A stretch of DNA of 64,000 bases from Pteria penguin (Eukaryota > Mollusca > Bivalvia > Pterioida > Pteriidae), in the NCBI GenBank assembly GCA_035048485.1, contig CM068583.1, positions 51,201,790-51,265,789 of the forward strand. Direction: 5' to 3'. Below the pieces are notes generated by a model. It saw only the letters and a program-made list of their open reading frames with translations. It was not told the origin of the DNA and searched no databases. The translations under genes and the position numbers were made by a program. Below, piece after piece: positions 25,501 through 41,500 of the stretch. Within the stretch, counting starts at the first letter, position 1; every line of letters begins with the position of its first letter.

Positions 25501-28500
25501 GGCTCAATTTTGCTCATCATATAATTATAGACATCATGTAAAAGTCATCTTGTATTCATGGTGTAAGTTCCAACATTCACATTCAGCAGTGCTCATTGCC
25601 ACCCATGATTGCTATACGATCAACACAATATTCATATGAAATTATTACAATGATGAAAAGACCACTCTGTGCCAAGACTGCACCAAGAGTTTTTTGTAAC
25701 ATGTCCAAAAAAATTGTTCCTATTCTATGGTAGACTGTCATGACCTAGTTCCATTATCATGCACCTAAGGTGAAGGTCACTGAACCTTGGATTTCTTGTC
25801 TGCCTTTTATTTTCTTCATGCCTTAATTAATACAGCCCATTTCAAAATGCTCCATTTTCAATAAAAGTGATGGATGTCTTATGCTCCTTTTATGGAGCTT
25901 TAGTTTTTACAATTGTTGAAATATGCCAATACAAGATTGCTGTAAGGTAGCAGTTCAAAATGTGTTAGGGGCAAAAACTTTTTAATGTTATTTTACACCA
26001 ATACTAGATTTTTAATTCAATGCATAAAATAAATCTTTATAGAAAAAAAGAAAAAGGGAAAATATTTCTTATTGAGTCATTTTCTTGATTAATTTAATGT
26101 AGGGAAGCAATTGAGCATTCATTTGCTATATTTTATTAGAATTTAAGTATTTCAATCAAAAGTTATTTGAAAGTTGTTTTTTTTTATTTATTTTTTAAGC
26201 CAGCTGTGGCATGGTAGCATTCCCCCTCCCTCTTGGGGAATTTATTTTTTTATTTCATTTTACACTAAAACAGGTTGTAGAGTATTTATTTGCTATAAAT
26301 CATTTGATTGTATGAAAACTAAAATGGAATTTGAAAATATCATTTCCTAATTTGATTTTCTTTAGGTTTATAAATTTGTACTTTTGTTTAATCAGTCCTG
26401 TTCTGACATACTGAAGGTTGATGATTCAAATTTTACAGTCATATATCAGAAGTCAAAATGCAATATTTAGCAATAGAGTATATGTGCCTGCATTCATTGT
26501 TAATAAAGTAAATTGTGCTCATGTAAGCACTTTGGCTAAGAACTTGCTTACTTTAACCATCTATGTGCCAAATGGTCATTTTTGGGCCACTTAAAATCCC
26601 GGTGTAAATTCATATTTCTTCTCTGTAAAAATACATTAAGATGAATTATACGTTTGAACAAATATTCAGACTTCTTAGTTGTGTTTGTAAAAGAATGAAT
26701 TAAGTATTATTTACAATATAGTAGATGTCTAAAAAGTGTCTAATTTCATAAGTAACATGAGGAAAAATCCACAAAAAAATCGTCTTTTTCATTCATTCAA
26801 ACGTCAACGTAAACTGACGTCATGTTCTGAATAGTGATGTCACAACCAGCCTACCAATATTTGCGGTATATGGATACGAGTATTGCCTCCAGAGTAATAA
26901 CAAAGACGCATTTTAGGAAGAGTCTAGGACCAAGAAATATGCCTCCTCAAAATTCGGGGCTTTCACAGTACTTCATGTTATTTTTTACGATGAATCTGTT
27001 ACGTCCGAGAAACAAGTAGGTAGATATCAATAAAGCATTTTTCAGAAAATATGACTCGAGTCTGAGTCTGAGATTGAATGAAAAAAGAACGAAAGAAAGA
27101 AAAACCCACGAATCACCTCATTTGACAGCAGCAGTCAGCTACTAGCTCAGAGTCGTTTATCCCTGTTTCTATGAAAGACGTGTCATGTCGGTCAGCAGAA
27201 AATAGGTGCTTCTTGCGGACACCTGGGTTCTTTCAGAATCCTAACTGCTAGGCTAGCCGCAACTTTAGGTTTAGTATAAGGTATCAGTCTGAACATTATC
27301 CATGTGATTACTATTTTGAAAACTTACACTGGACTGCATACAGCAAGCGAAAGGATTCAGTGGAAAAGGAAAACGATTTTAGAGATAAGTAATTTTGAAA
27401 GCATGAAAAGGTGAAAATTCACCTGAATTCTTCTGAGTCGTACCATACTTCATATATTAGAGGCTCTCTTTTTCTCTCTCTCTCTCAAATAAAAATACAT
27501 GTATAGCGAAATAGTACATACATGTAATTACAACCTTTACAAAAATACATAAAAAGATTCATAAACGCCCGTTACATAAAACAATATTTTGATTTCTACG
27601 AGATACTTGTACTGCAGTACAGATACAAATACATATCAAGGCTGTTGAGCGGACCGAACCGTCTTTGGACGACCAATCACGAATCTATGCTGTGATTAAG
27701 CAGATTACAGCAATGCAAAATACTCCCATGCGCTCTTTTTTCTTTCGAAAATTAGATATGCAAGAGTATCCACCCGGACACACTACCTGGGCCGGAGAGC
27801 AATAATATGAGGTGGAAACTTCTGAGTTTTGTAGAGATAAAAGGATTTGTTGCCGTTAATATTTTGAAAATGGGACTTATTGCAGAATATTGTCATACAT
27901 CGAATAAAAGCAAGGGTTTCGGAGAGAGCTTGCTAGAAATAGATTCCTAGGCCCGTAGGATGCAATTAAAAAGTGGGAGGGGTGCCAAACTCAAAACAAA
28001 ATTTGCAATATGATACCACTGTTTTAAGCCACTTATTGTGCCAAGGAGTCTTGCTTGTATTACATAGAGCTAGACACTGATCATAGGTGGATCTAGAAAT
28101 TTTTGAAAGGGGGATCGCAGCCTGCCATGATTTACTATTTTCCACTATTCAGTCTGGAAAGGGGATGGGGTGGTGTTGCAGGTTTGAAAATGACCGAAAA
28201 TAGCCTTTTTGGGGTAAAACGTTCTGACCGAATGGGGGTTGCAATCCCCCTCAAAATTTGCTAATGTTGACATTAAGGATAAACTCGATCATTTCCACCT
28301 CCCAAACATGAATACACGGTGTTCAGGGCCTGTCTTTTCAACTTAGAAGGCACTAACAGGAATGGGAAATTGCGACTATGTTTGGATGAGTAAATGTTTT
28401 CCTAGAGCCCGAACAGTTCTTATCTTTGCATGATGAAAATAACTTGTAGTATTAACGTTCAGAAAGAAAAGAACAAATACATAATTTACGTAATAAATTG

Positions 28501-31500
28501 AATGTTTAGAATAATTAAATGAAAACAGTTTAGTAAATGAATTAGATAACAACCTATGAAACAATTATGATCGGTCAAAATTAGGGGGGGGGGGGGGGGC
28601 AGGCCTCCCTGCCCCGATTCCTACGGCCACGATTCCAGCTGTTTCTTGAGTCTTTTTTTGTTTTCATTTGGTGAATAACGCAACCATTCCTGGAAGAAAC
28701 AATCCTCACTTGACTATAGGTAAAGCTTGCTACATGTACTGACGGTCAATCCTTTGATATAATTGTTAAGTATCGAAATTTTCAGTCTAATCTACGGAAT
28801 TCCATTTGGGGACATCGCAACTTCAACCTACAAAATCCATACGCTATGAGGCGACTTTGCAAAGTTACAAAATTACGTTGTGAAGAAGCTAAATGATGAT
28901 GAGAAGAAGCGAAATTGTGAATCTACTATGAGAAGTTACGTTGCTAAGAAGACAAATTGCGAAGTGAATTTCTTTGCCTCTTAGCATCGTAACTTCGCTG
29001 CTTCACATCGTAATTGTACAACTTTGCAACTTCGTTGAAAGCTTCCTCTGTAGCCTCGATTTGGCCAGGAGACTCTTTTTTTCGCTCGGGACAGATGTAA
29101 CTGGTACTCTACGCTAGAAGAGAGAGCTAGGTGCCACTTACAATAAAAATGCGAGACTGAACGCGTATGAATCGATTTGTATACATGTGACAGGGTGATG
29201 TTCTTATTGCAGTCTATGAAATATAACGGCATCGAACAATGTTCAGACTTAGTAATATATTACTGTAAAACTTTAAAAATGAAAGTGGGTGTTCTATATT
29301 CCAATTCAGTTGCCGGTATCTAGCTAGCACGTGTTGTTTAATCATCTCATGCTGTGTAAATATTATGTGAATTTCACGTCAGTTCGTAAAAAAAATCCAG
29401 TAAAATCCTATTACGAAATATAGATGTATCAATAATATTTTAGTAATTTTCACACTTCGACTCTGAAGAAATGAATAATTGTAAATATCGTAACAGATAC
29501 GACCTTACATATATACACTTTTATATGTATTCGCACACAAAACACACACACACATACACACACACACACACACACGCAATATTCATGTGATGTGTGTGGG
29601 AGGGTGTGTGTGTCATGCCTTCAAGTGCCCGTTTTTGTCAATAAACTGTCTTATCTTATAAGCAAATAAATAAATATGAATACATGTGACATTTGGCATC
29701 TCCTGTGAACATTTCAAGAAAAAATCCCAAATTGAATAGCTGATATGACGAAAGAACGGAAAGGTCGTATCTACGAGGTGTTTTAGCTTTTTTATGAATT
29801 TTATTGAATCAATTGATAGAAGTATCTCGGTTGGCAAATTGCAACTACCACCTTTCAATTCAATAAGCTAATTTTAGCACTCTATGGGCATTCGTACACA
29901 AGCACCAGCTTGTCAAGGATCTGAACGCTGTTACTGTGATGTTATTGTGACTGTGTCGTCGAAACTGTTCTTAACAAAAACATTTATTCTAGCAGTGGAT
30001 TTGGCAGCGAAAGGGTTAAACTAGACAGCACTTTAATGTAGAGGAAAGTAACTACACACAGTTTATAACATTACTTATGTATTCAAACTTAGGTGACCAT
30101 GTGGCCTATGGGCATATTAAATTGGAAGATAATTGATGTTATGTAGTTGAACATACTAAGGCATTAACATAATATAGTGATTTTTGTCGAGAGATATGGT
30201 CTTCTTTTACTCAAGTTTAGCTTCAAACTTACGTTTCTTACATAAGCAACCAGTCATTACCTACATATACACTTCTTCATTATTCCATTCAAGATATAAT
30301 ATTACAGATTTCAGTGAGGTTGCCCATTTTTATACGCATGTCATTAGGCGGGACGTATTATGTTATGGCGCTGTCCGTCCGTGTGTCCGTCCGTCCGGGG
30401 TCATGTTTTCCGGACTTTTTTTGCCGTCTTTCATAATATTGAGTTGAAATTTGGTATATAGCTTTATTTCAAGGGGCGTCAGTACCAGTTCGAGTTTTGT
30501 TACGATTGACAAACTTTTGACGGATTTATGGCCCTTGGACTTATAAATTTCAAGATTTTTTCAGAAATTCATTAAAAATCTATTTTTTGTCAAAACATTA
30601 TGAAATTTATCATGGAACAAGTAAAATGTACCAACTATCACATATATTATGGGTTTAATATCTTTTTCTTCATTTTTGAGAAATTTATGATTTTAAGGGG
30701 GGGTGACCATATGTCCTAGGTCATGTTTTCTGGACTTTTTTTTGCCGTCTTTCAAGATATTGAATTGAAATTTGGTATATTGCTTTATATCAAGCGACGT
30801 CAGCACCAGTTTGAGTTTTGTTACGATTGATCACTTTTGACGGATTTATGGCCCCTGGACTTATAAATTTCAAAATTTTGTTTTGAAAATTCATTAAAAA
30901 TCTAATTTTTGTAAAAACATTATGAAATTTATCATGAAACAAGTAAAATGTACCAACTTTCACATATTTTACAGGTATTGATATCTTTTCTTTCATTTTT
31001 GAGAAATTTATAATTTTAGGAGGGGGGGTGGAGCTTGTACTAAAAACTTTGAAGTTTTTTTTTTGCAGGTTAACTTCCAAGATGGGTTGGATAGGACCAT
31101 TTCTGCAGGAGTTATTGCCCTTGGACCTTCCTATGATAAAATGCTATGAAATGCAATTAACTTTAGTAAACGTCAGATGTTTTTCATGAAAATCATGCCA
31201 AATGAGAATTGATCCCGTCCGAATTAAGCGAGGGGTGTATTATGCCACACTAGTGTTGCTCTTGTTATATTCATTGTACTCTTCAAGGGATATAAGCATT
31301 AGTCAGAGCAAGTGGCAGGACACAACCATGTCATATATATAGTCATGTTTGAGTAGATATCACTGTTTACCTTGTTCACATCACTTGCCTGTGTTCAAAC
31401 ACTTTTACGTAAATTTGATATTTTACTGTAAAAGAAACAAAACCTGGAAGTGACATTTCTGTATACTGCCAGCCAATGAGCAGAGTGACAACTCATTACA

Positions 31501-34500
31501 TGTTGGTACATTTTGGTTGACAGTAGTAGTGGGCTGACTGCGACAAGGATTTTCAACTGGTGTCTTGATGGATTTTCATGGATGCCCTGACATGATCAGT
31601 GTTTGACTATAATTTAATAACATGTGTAACCAAGATGCCATAAACCAGTATCTGTGAAGTAGACGTAGATGCTTAAGGCAGAATTTGCCATTGCCATTTC
31701 TTTGTGAAGGACATCAAGCATTTGATATGTCCATCCTTTTATTCAGTCATATCTTGTCTTTTGAACTCTTTCTACACTGTTTCATGAAAGGGTAGATGTG
31801 CATAAAGGGAAGTCAATTTTATTGGACAATTTTCACAGGATTTATAGCCCTTGACACTTTATATTTTCCCACATTATAGTTTCTAATCGGAACTCATACA
31901 CTGTTTCATGGAATTGAACCAAACTCTTCACTTTGTTCTAAAAGTGTATACGAGTACAAAAGGAAGTTACTCAGGTTGAAGAAATTTTAAAACAGGAGTA
32001 CTAGCTCTTGACTCTTAGAATTTCTACATGTAGCGTCTCATTGCATATTTGACACCATTGCATATTGCACCAAAGACTGTATAAATGTATGTGAACTGTG
32101 GTAATTCAGGGTGGACAAGGTTTACGGACATTGTTGCCCTTGACATTTTAAATTTTTACACATTATCATTTCTCATTTAGAATTTTTACTAATATGTCAT
32201 CGACCAAAGATTGGAGATATGTTTCACAAACAATTGAAATTAGTTGAAACAGGTTATATGTGCCATTTGTACACTTCAGGTTTCAGGATATCGACAGCTT
32301 TCATTTAAGAATATTTAAATGGTGAATGGCCAGTTATTTGCTCTAGATTTTGAAATTCTAACCATAAATTCAGCATTTTTCAAGAGCATGATTAAGAAAT
32401 TTTTTTCAGAAAACATTCATAGTTTAAGTTCTAGGAACTTTCTTTACAGATTAAATGAAATCTTTTGGGAGTTTTTAATTAGCTGTTTAACCTACACTGT
32501 TGAAGGGAAAATGACATAACTTAACATCAGTCACTTAACACAGAATTGTCTGCATAACAGTAAGCAGCTTTAGTTATAGCTGTTGTTGACTTGTCAATAA
32601 TAATAATATAATAAGGTCGTTGTTTACAGCCAAACACAGATGAAGTACCAAGTAGTAACTGAAGCGAGGAACAACCTTATAGCTTGTGTTCAGAACATGC
32701 GTTCCTGTCAGAGATACCTTAGCAACATTGAATTTCCATACTGTAAAGCACCAGAAATTGACACCCTAGAGAAAGCCACAACCAATATCTATGTTGATAT
32801 GCAGTCCACTGAAAGACATAAACATGCTTATAACTGTTACCACACAACACATCGCAGGGCAGCAGCTCTTCTGCAGTGGTTTGATAATGTAAGTTAAGTA
32901 TCAGCTAAATCACAGTGTTCACTATAAAAGTGCCAGAATTTGACATGCATCCAGTCCTAGAACATTTCACAATCTCTAATGAACCTGTTATCTGGTCTTA
33001 AGATGTTCCAGGACTTAACATCATACTACCTTGCTTATTCATATCAAAGTTGCATTGTTCAGTCTTATGCATATTTAATTTAGATATATGATTAGCGTCA
33101 AGCAAAAAAGGACCTTTGCAACAAATTTATTAAAAATTTCTTGTTTTGCTCATCAATTTGAAACAAAAAGCAATTGATATCTCAACGAGAAGTTGACCAA
33201 TGCCACATAGAAACAGCCTTTTCAGCTCAAGTGAGCTGTCTTGGGCTCTGATTGGTTGACACATATACAATATCTTCTATACAACACTTTTACAGAATTT
33301 CACCAAAACTTACAGGAAGTAAGTACTCAAGTTCCTATACCAATTAGGTGTTTTTCAAACTGATCCATACTCCAAGATGGCCATCATGGGCCCTGATTGG
33401 TAGACACATTTTCGACTTCTTCTCCAAAGCTGCTTCTTAAAATTTCACCAGACCTTACATGATGCCAGTATTCAAAGTCCGGTACCAAGTTGTACATGTT
33501 TTTCAACCGGATCTGTAATTACCATGACCTCTGATTCACTAACACGTTTTAGACTTCTCCTCTGCAATTGATACGCAGAATGTCACTAAAGCTGACAGTA
33601 AGTAAGTACATTTTTGACTTCTTTAACTGTTGAATTATTGTATGTTTCAACTTTGTTATCGTGAGGAGAGGGGGGGAGAGTTGTGGGGTATCTACCCCAT
33701 TAGAACAACTCTAGAATTATTTATTCAAGCACGTAACATAAGGTCATTTGTCTCTTGCTTCCCATGAAACTGTGACAGACTTCCTTTTTTTTTTATTGAG
33801 AACAAATTGGTTGTCTTTATTATGAAAATATTTTAGATGTCTGTGTTATGAATGAAAAAGGAACCTATATTAGCCTGTAAAACAGCTGACTACAGAAGAA
33901 AAAACAATACCAGTAAAAAAGCAAGCAAGTGTGTTACCACAAAGCTACATTTATGCTTTTAGTTTGGATGAGTTAAAAACAAATCCATAAAGTTATTGCT
34001 GTCATAAAGTTATTGCTGTCACTTTATCATAAAGTTGTTGCTGTCACAGTCTTAAAGTTGTTGATGTCATGCTGTCATAAAGTTATTGTTGTCATGCTGT
34101 CATAAAAAACTTACATGGAACAAGTTTTTTTCAAAAAGTTAATTTTCTACATAAAAGTATTTGTTAAACATTTTTTCACCACATCTAAGCAATTTCCAAG
34201 ATATGGGATGCATACATGACAACTTTGCAAATAAACAATATATCACTTGCATGACATACTGTTGATCAATAATATTCTTTAAAGTTTTTGTATTACACAT
34301 TAACAGTTCCATGTATCAGTCTAGATTTCTTTAGTTGTTTCTAAATGTCAATACATTTATAGATCTGACATTTTCTTGAATTAATGCTTAAGTTCTAAAT
34401 AACAATTCCAGAGTACAGCCATTATATTTTGTTTGTCAACACAACTTTGCAGCTTTGAGAACTTTGATTGTCTACAGTACAGTATAAGGAAAAATCTTAT

Positions 34501-35476
34501 ACAGTGATGCTCCGTTAATCCGGGCTCCGTTTATCCGGAAAATCCACTTTCCGGACAAGAAAGTGTGGGAATGAATTTCCCAATGATATTTTGATCCAAC
34601 AATCCGGAAATCCACATTCCGGATCCGGACAAGGAAATACAAGTATGGAATTACAAAAGTACATGAAATTTGCTCTGATAATCCGGACAAAATTTTGCTT
34701 TCCGGATGTAGCTGTAGCAAATAACTGCAGTTTAATTATTAATACACTGCATTCTTATCGCCTCTCTGCGCTGATTGTTTGTTTAACAGTTAAACGACGC
34801 GTTTACCTGGTCATGCACCTACCAATGGTATATTAATTACCCATCCAATTAAAAACTGACCATTTGTGGTGTAGTCAAATGTCATGTTAGCGGTCATTGA
34901 TGATTGCTTTTTAATAAGTCAGTACACGCTCGCCCCAGAAATGAAGATTACTGTTAGTTGAATGATAGTAAATAAAAGTAAATTGCCTACTTTGCAGCTT
35001 ACATTGTTAATTAAATATTGGGGCTTTAGATTGTAACCAAACTTTAAGTATTGTCACTCTTCTATCTGAGATCGATAATTGATAATGTATCCTTACCTAG
35101 TGCTCATTACATTATTTTGTATAGAAGTTTTAACTTTTAGTTATTCTTCTGTTTTATAGTTATAGAAAATTTTATATTTAAAACATGAACGATGTATAAA
35201 TTTATCCGGACATTAATGCTTTTCAATTCTAAATTAGTATGACACAGCAGGAAGTTAGATAAACACTCCGATCGCGATAGAAGTGAAATTAATTAACCAA
35301 GCACGAGGTATATACTAAGGTGGCTGTCAACATTTAAATAGAGGACAGTGAGTTGAAAAATAATGCAGGTTTCAAAAATTTGACTGCAATTAATGTACAA
35401 TTCATTAAAGATGTTAGTACATTAAATACATTGACTGCAATTAATGTACAATTCATTAAAGATGTTAGTACATTAA

Positions 35477-35507
<31 letters not shown>

Positions 35508-38500
35508 CTTCGTATACAAATCAAACGCATATAAGGATTATTACTTGTGTTTTATCGGGTACTGTATACACCTTTCTTTTAGCAAGAAAGAAGATTCTTT
35601 AACTTCTAAAGTACCAATACTATGATCCGGTAATCCGAAAAATCCGTTTATCCGGACAAATCGGCCGGGAACAAATGTGTCTGGATAAACGGAGCATCAC
35701 TGTATAAACATGCAATAATTAAATAAAGACTTACAGAGTGGTCATCTATTCTGCTGGAAACTCTGAAATTCTGGGTTACGTTAAAAAGCCCAATACTATC
35801 ATTGCAGTCATGACTGTTGTTGCTTTATAAACCCTCCAAACATCACTGAATGTTTGCATGATGTAAAATTGATGACATAATGTAAGGCTAGATTTGGTTC
35901 AGTAGATTAATTGTGAAATGATGTTAAATAATTCAATATCCTTACGATATCTTTTTCATAATTATTCTCTTTGTAGTGTAAAGCTAGGGAAAAAGTTCCC
36001 CCAACTGTTTGAGTTGTTAGTACAGTCAAACCTCGTTATCTCGAAGTCAGAGGGACCATGGAAAATACTTCGAGATATCCGTAGTTCGAGATATCCAAAT
36101 TTCGAGTTTAGGATCACAAATCTTGCAGTTGTTAATGTATGCCGATTCATTTGACATTTGTGATTAAAATAGTAGATGTATAAGATATACATGTATTTAT
36201 CAATAAATACACCTGAAGATGTGCATATTGTATTGTTCCTAAATAATTAATCTAAATCTCATCATACCTTTTATATTTTGTGAATATATAGAGAATATAC
36301 TCCAAAACTGAAAATGTCATGTTTCCTTTTCAGTAACATCATAATTTAAATCCAATACTGGATATGTTACTGTCTTATACTATACCTCAAACCGAGGAAG
36401 GGCTAACACATAAGACAAGATAAAGACACACGTCATAATTTGATTTAATTACTATTACTTTGCATAAAAATACATAGACATACACACTGATTGGAAATAG
36501 TAATAATTAATGAACAGTGTAAAGAAATTTCTTTAAACGCAGGTATGAAAAAGCATTAATTACAGTTAATGTTAATTATCTAATTTTGTGTCGAGTTTAA
36601 TTACCTATTAGTGTATCATATGATAAATCCTTCGAAATTCATTGGTTAACCACGCCGGGACTATGAAGTGTTTACAACTACGCGGCGCCACCTATAAACC
36701 TCGCTGAGGGACATAACTCTGTCGAGCAAAAAGCAATAGTGCCCGGACCGGGCACTATCACTTCATAGTCCTGGCGTGGTTAACCAATGAATTTCCAAGG
36801 CTTTGTACACCGACACGGTCAATTGATCACACCACGTGAGCGACCTGTCATTTAGGGTAAACGCCGCGGAGAATATTGTCAATAAGAAGCCAACTTCAAG
36901 ATAAACTGGGTAAATAAGAACTTCAGGACTTGAAAATATATTTGAGATAAGCATGGTATTCGACATATCAGTGTTCGATACATCCGAGTGAATTTAATCA
37001 TAATATGAAGGATTTTTTTCGGGACAGACGTTCGACTTCGAGATATCCTGGGTATCAGTGATATCAGTGTTCAAGATATCGAAGTTTGACTGTATATGCT
37101 CCAATATTGATATGTTGCTGTGACATTTTCCATACAGTACTCCTTAAAATTGTTTTTGTGCTGTCTATATGTTTGGGTTGTCATGTCAGCTGTAGCAAGC
37201 CAAACAGTAGCCATTTACCGGTACTTCTCCACCTGGTTTCACCTATAATGCCTAGTTATCTATGAATGTTCTTAATGGTAAACAAAGTCTTAATATAAAT
37301 AAGGGATATATACCAGTCTTTAGGATTTCATGTATTTATTCAGTATGAATAGATTTTTTGAATGAGTTTAAACATCTGTATGTGAAATCTTCATTTTAGA
37401 GTTGTTATTTAAGTGATCGAACAGCAAAAGACTTAAATAAGAGTTGATTTGAATAATGAACTTTTACAGTATACACATGATACTGTAGTACTTTGTGGTA
37501 ATTTTATTTAGAAAAATGAGCTTTGAAAAAATTGAAAGTATACAAAATTGATTAACAGTTCAGAATTGTTGCAGGTGATAAGTACTGTCATAGAAAAAGA
37601 CTATAAAGATGCTTGCAAGCTAGAAGCAGAAACAGGAAAAGCATTAAGAGAAGAAAGATTGAGATTGATTAAGGAAAAGCTAGAGGCTATGGGATTAACA
37701 GTGGAAGAACTTCCAGGTAAATTTAACTGTACTTTAATGTATAATAGCAGTTGGTGTCGTTTGTAGAATTTTTATACGCCCGTCATAGACTGTTATAGTT
37801 TGTGGGTCTGTAGGTCTGTCTACACTTTATGACAATACAGACCATACCGTTTAGGCTTGGACTTTCAAACTTGGTACACTTATATCTTAAGGCATGAGGA
37901 AGAAACCTGTTGATTTTCAATATCAAGGTCAAAGGTCATTGTCATTTTAGGGGAAAAAATAGCAAATGTTTATGCCGCTGGATCCATAGATCTGGGGCAT
38001 ATTGTTTTTGTCCTGTCTGTCTGTCTGTTTGTTTGTCTGTTGTCAACTTTAACATTGGCCATAACATTTGAACCATGAGGGATAGAGACTTCTTAATTGA
38101 CATGGGTACTCAACTAATGAAGCCCTTTCAAATGATACCAAAGCCAATGGCCTTTTGACCTTAACCGTGACCTTCACACTAAAAATGACTTTTTGGACTT
38201 TGCTGCTGCTGGGACATTAGTGTTTCACAAACACAGCGTGTTTAGAATGCAACTTGTAAACAAGGTACAGACCAAACTGTTTATGGTAGAACTTTTCAAC
38301 TTTGCACATTTATTTTTTATGACTGCAGTATGAACTTTATTGATTTTTCAAGGTTATATCCGCAAGGTCACAGTGCTTATGTCAGTTAGATTCATGTCTA
38401 GACCATAACTTTTTACACCATGCATGGTTTTGAATATTTCACAGAATTGTTGCCTAGGACCCAAGGGTGTGTCATGACCGTGACTCAAAGATCTTAACTG

Positions 38501-41500
38501 CATGGTCAAGGTCACAATGGATATTTTGGGTAAATCTTTGTCCAGGCCATAACTCTTTACCCCCAACATGGATTTGAATAATATAGTAGTAGTATATAAT
38601 AATGTATTCAAAGTGGATACATTTTAGTTTTTTTGGGGGTGAGTCAGTTTTTTACATTTCCATTTGTAATACATGTATATGATCACATTTTTAACTTCTC
38701 TTTTGTAACATGTTCATGGACTTGATACGAATAAAGTAGTCAAGGTCCTCCATGAGATTTTTATTCTTTTTTATCCTTATTGTTCTGGGTATAGGCCCCA
38801 GGCTTTGGCAATGCAGGTCAGGTAGGGCACCCTACTTTGAAAATTTTTCCATGTTTGCTGCTGCATAGAATGAAATACTAAATGTGGAAGATTGATCTAG
38901 GAGAATGTATGCATTAACAAACTTGCTTTGTCTTTTTCAACTTTGTAATATAAAATGTATGTATTTTTGTATTACTTTTCTTCATATCAGGTTTGTTATG
39001 CATTCATTTTGTGTGTTAATGCCGATTTTATGTAAATAGATTTTAATGTTAATAGGTACTAAGCTGCAAAATTTATTATCATAATTATTTTTTCAATTTT
39101 TAGATAAAAAACAAAACTCAGAGTTCTGTACATTTATTAAATTTGTGTTTTTTTACCCTGACTGCCTCAGTGATTGATCTTGTTGGAGTAAATTAGGTTA
39201 TGTAGTTTAGTCACTATTGAGAATCTTCTACAAATAAGCAGCATAGAACAAACAACTAAATGCATTACTCATATTTTTCGACTTTGTTATTTTTGCTCAG
39301 TTTTAAGTGGCTATTGCTATTTTGTCATCTCGGGATGCCTCTAATTCATTATTTTATACATTAATATTGATTTTAGTGGTGGTGAGGAGGTATCTGTTGT
39401 CACCTTTGCTTTTGTTTTTCATAAAAGATCCCTTTAAGGGAGAATACATGGTAGAACAAACTAGATCTAGGAAGTTCCCTCCTTCTTGAAAGTTTACTTT
39501 AATTGAATCATAATTGTAATGAAATAAGTCTGAGTGCAAAAACAAAACTCTGGTACTGATTAAACATTTAAGGATTATACAGTCAGTTTTCAATACACTG
39601 GCACCACATACTTTAACTTATGTGGTTACCAAAAGAATAGGATATTTACAAGAGTATAAACTGGTACTTCTTAAGCTGAAAACCCTTTGGAACAAATTAA
39701 GTGAAAAATCTTTACATGAAAATTCAAATTAAGAAATAGTTTGTTTGTCATTTTATATTAATGACATGTAGACCAAATAATTTAATCATTGTGGTGTTTG
39801 AAAATAAAAAAAGGCTTCCATGGCTGCTTATGTTGAATGTGGAAATTTGTTCCAGGTATTGTCCTTAAAAAATATATTATATAGGATGAATTAATGACTG
39901 TGATTAAGTGATATTAAATGCAAATAGTAAATATTTTCATTTGGATTTGATGGCTCATTGTGAATGGCATTGTGAACGGAATACTCTCTAGTTTGAACAT
40001 AGATTTCAAGAGAATGTAATGTATATATTTACTGATCTGAACTGTTCATTTTAAAGATAATTGTCTAATGGTGTTTCCTAGTTTCATTTTCAAGTGAAGG
40101 TTTTGCAGTAAGTTTGCTCCAAAAGGTTTTCAATGTAAGAAGTGCAAGTTTGTGCTAGATTTTTTCATTTGATAGTATTACATTATGTTTTGCATATCAG
40201 CTCATACTCATGATACTCAGCAGAGTGATATATTAGTAGGTCCAGTTTGGCTTCTTGCTTTATGGTTTTCTGCTTATAATGATTTCAATTGATTTATATA
40301 TTTTGATAGTGTCTACCAGTAATTGAATAATTTGCTTTCATTATTTGCACTGAAAATTTATACACTGTATTTTTAATTTTGATAGAAGTTTTTGTACTAT
40401 ATGTAGACGTAGAATTAAATTAAACATTATATGAATTTCAATGATACATACCGGTACATCTATAAATTTCTGTTAATAATCTCTCCTTTAGATGTTATTA
40501 GATAGTTTTGATGAAATTTATCCACAATTAGTTTCTTACTCTTTAACTTATCTCGACAAAATTTCACTGAATCTGATCTCAAGGGACTCAATAAATGGTC
40601 ATGTCATTTACATTTGATTCATATAAAACTTGCTCAGATATATACTTTAGTAAATTAGTTATTCCAGACCAATTTTCATGGAAGTTCAACTTTCAAAATT
40701 ACTTTGAAAGGTCATCCCACCAATAAATGATTGGTACTGCATCTCTGGTGTACATTTACTGGTGTATTTGCATTTCATATGGCCTACCACCTCCAAAGAC
40801 ACTGTAACATGCTATGCACCTGATAATTGTTGAAATGATAATAGGAAATCATCAGTTGTTTGAATGGCTTTTTGTACAGTTTGATATAATTTAGTCAGTT
40901 CCAACAAATTTTTATATATGCACACAAATTTGGATGATTATGTCATCTCCATTCAAATAATATTTTATTCTATCCCATACAGAGTTTGATGGTGAGTGTT
41001 TCTGTTTACCATAAATTCCTTTGACCTCAATCTTTTTTATGTTTGATCTTTTGATGTAGTAAATATGTATTCCATGTCACAAGCACTTATAATAAGTACT
41101 GTAGATTCAAAATGGTCAGGAAATTGAGTCTGAATAAGAAATTTTGAAAGATCAGCAGTAAACATCTGAAGGATTAATATGTCAAGAGCTAGAACTTCAC
41201 AAATAGAATGGTAGCTAAATAACAACCTGTTTTTTTTTTAATCTAAGGCATTATAGCCTCATAATTAACTAATTACTGTAGATTCCTGCAATGGCTGCAT
41301 AAGAGTACTTCACTTTTTTTGTGTTCTTGTTCATATGTATTTTCATCTGGGTCATCATATGCTAAATTGCACTTCTTTATTAATATCCCATATAGAGATT
41401 TGATTACTAACATTCCTCTTAGATTGATACTACTCTCACAGAGATTTTTTGTAGTTAAGGAGTACACACTTTAATTCTATGACAGCAAATTACCACTGTC

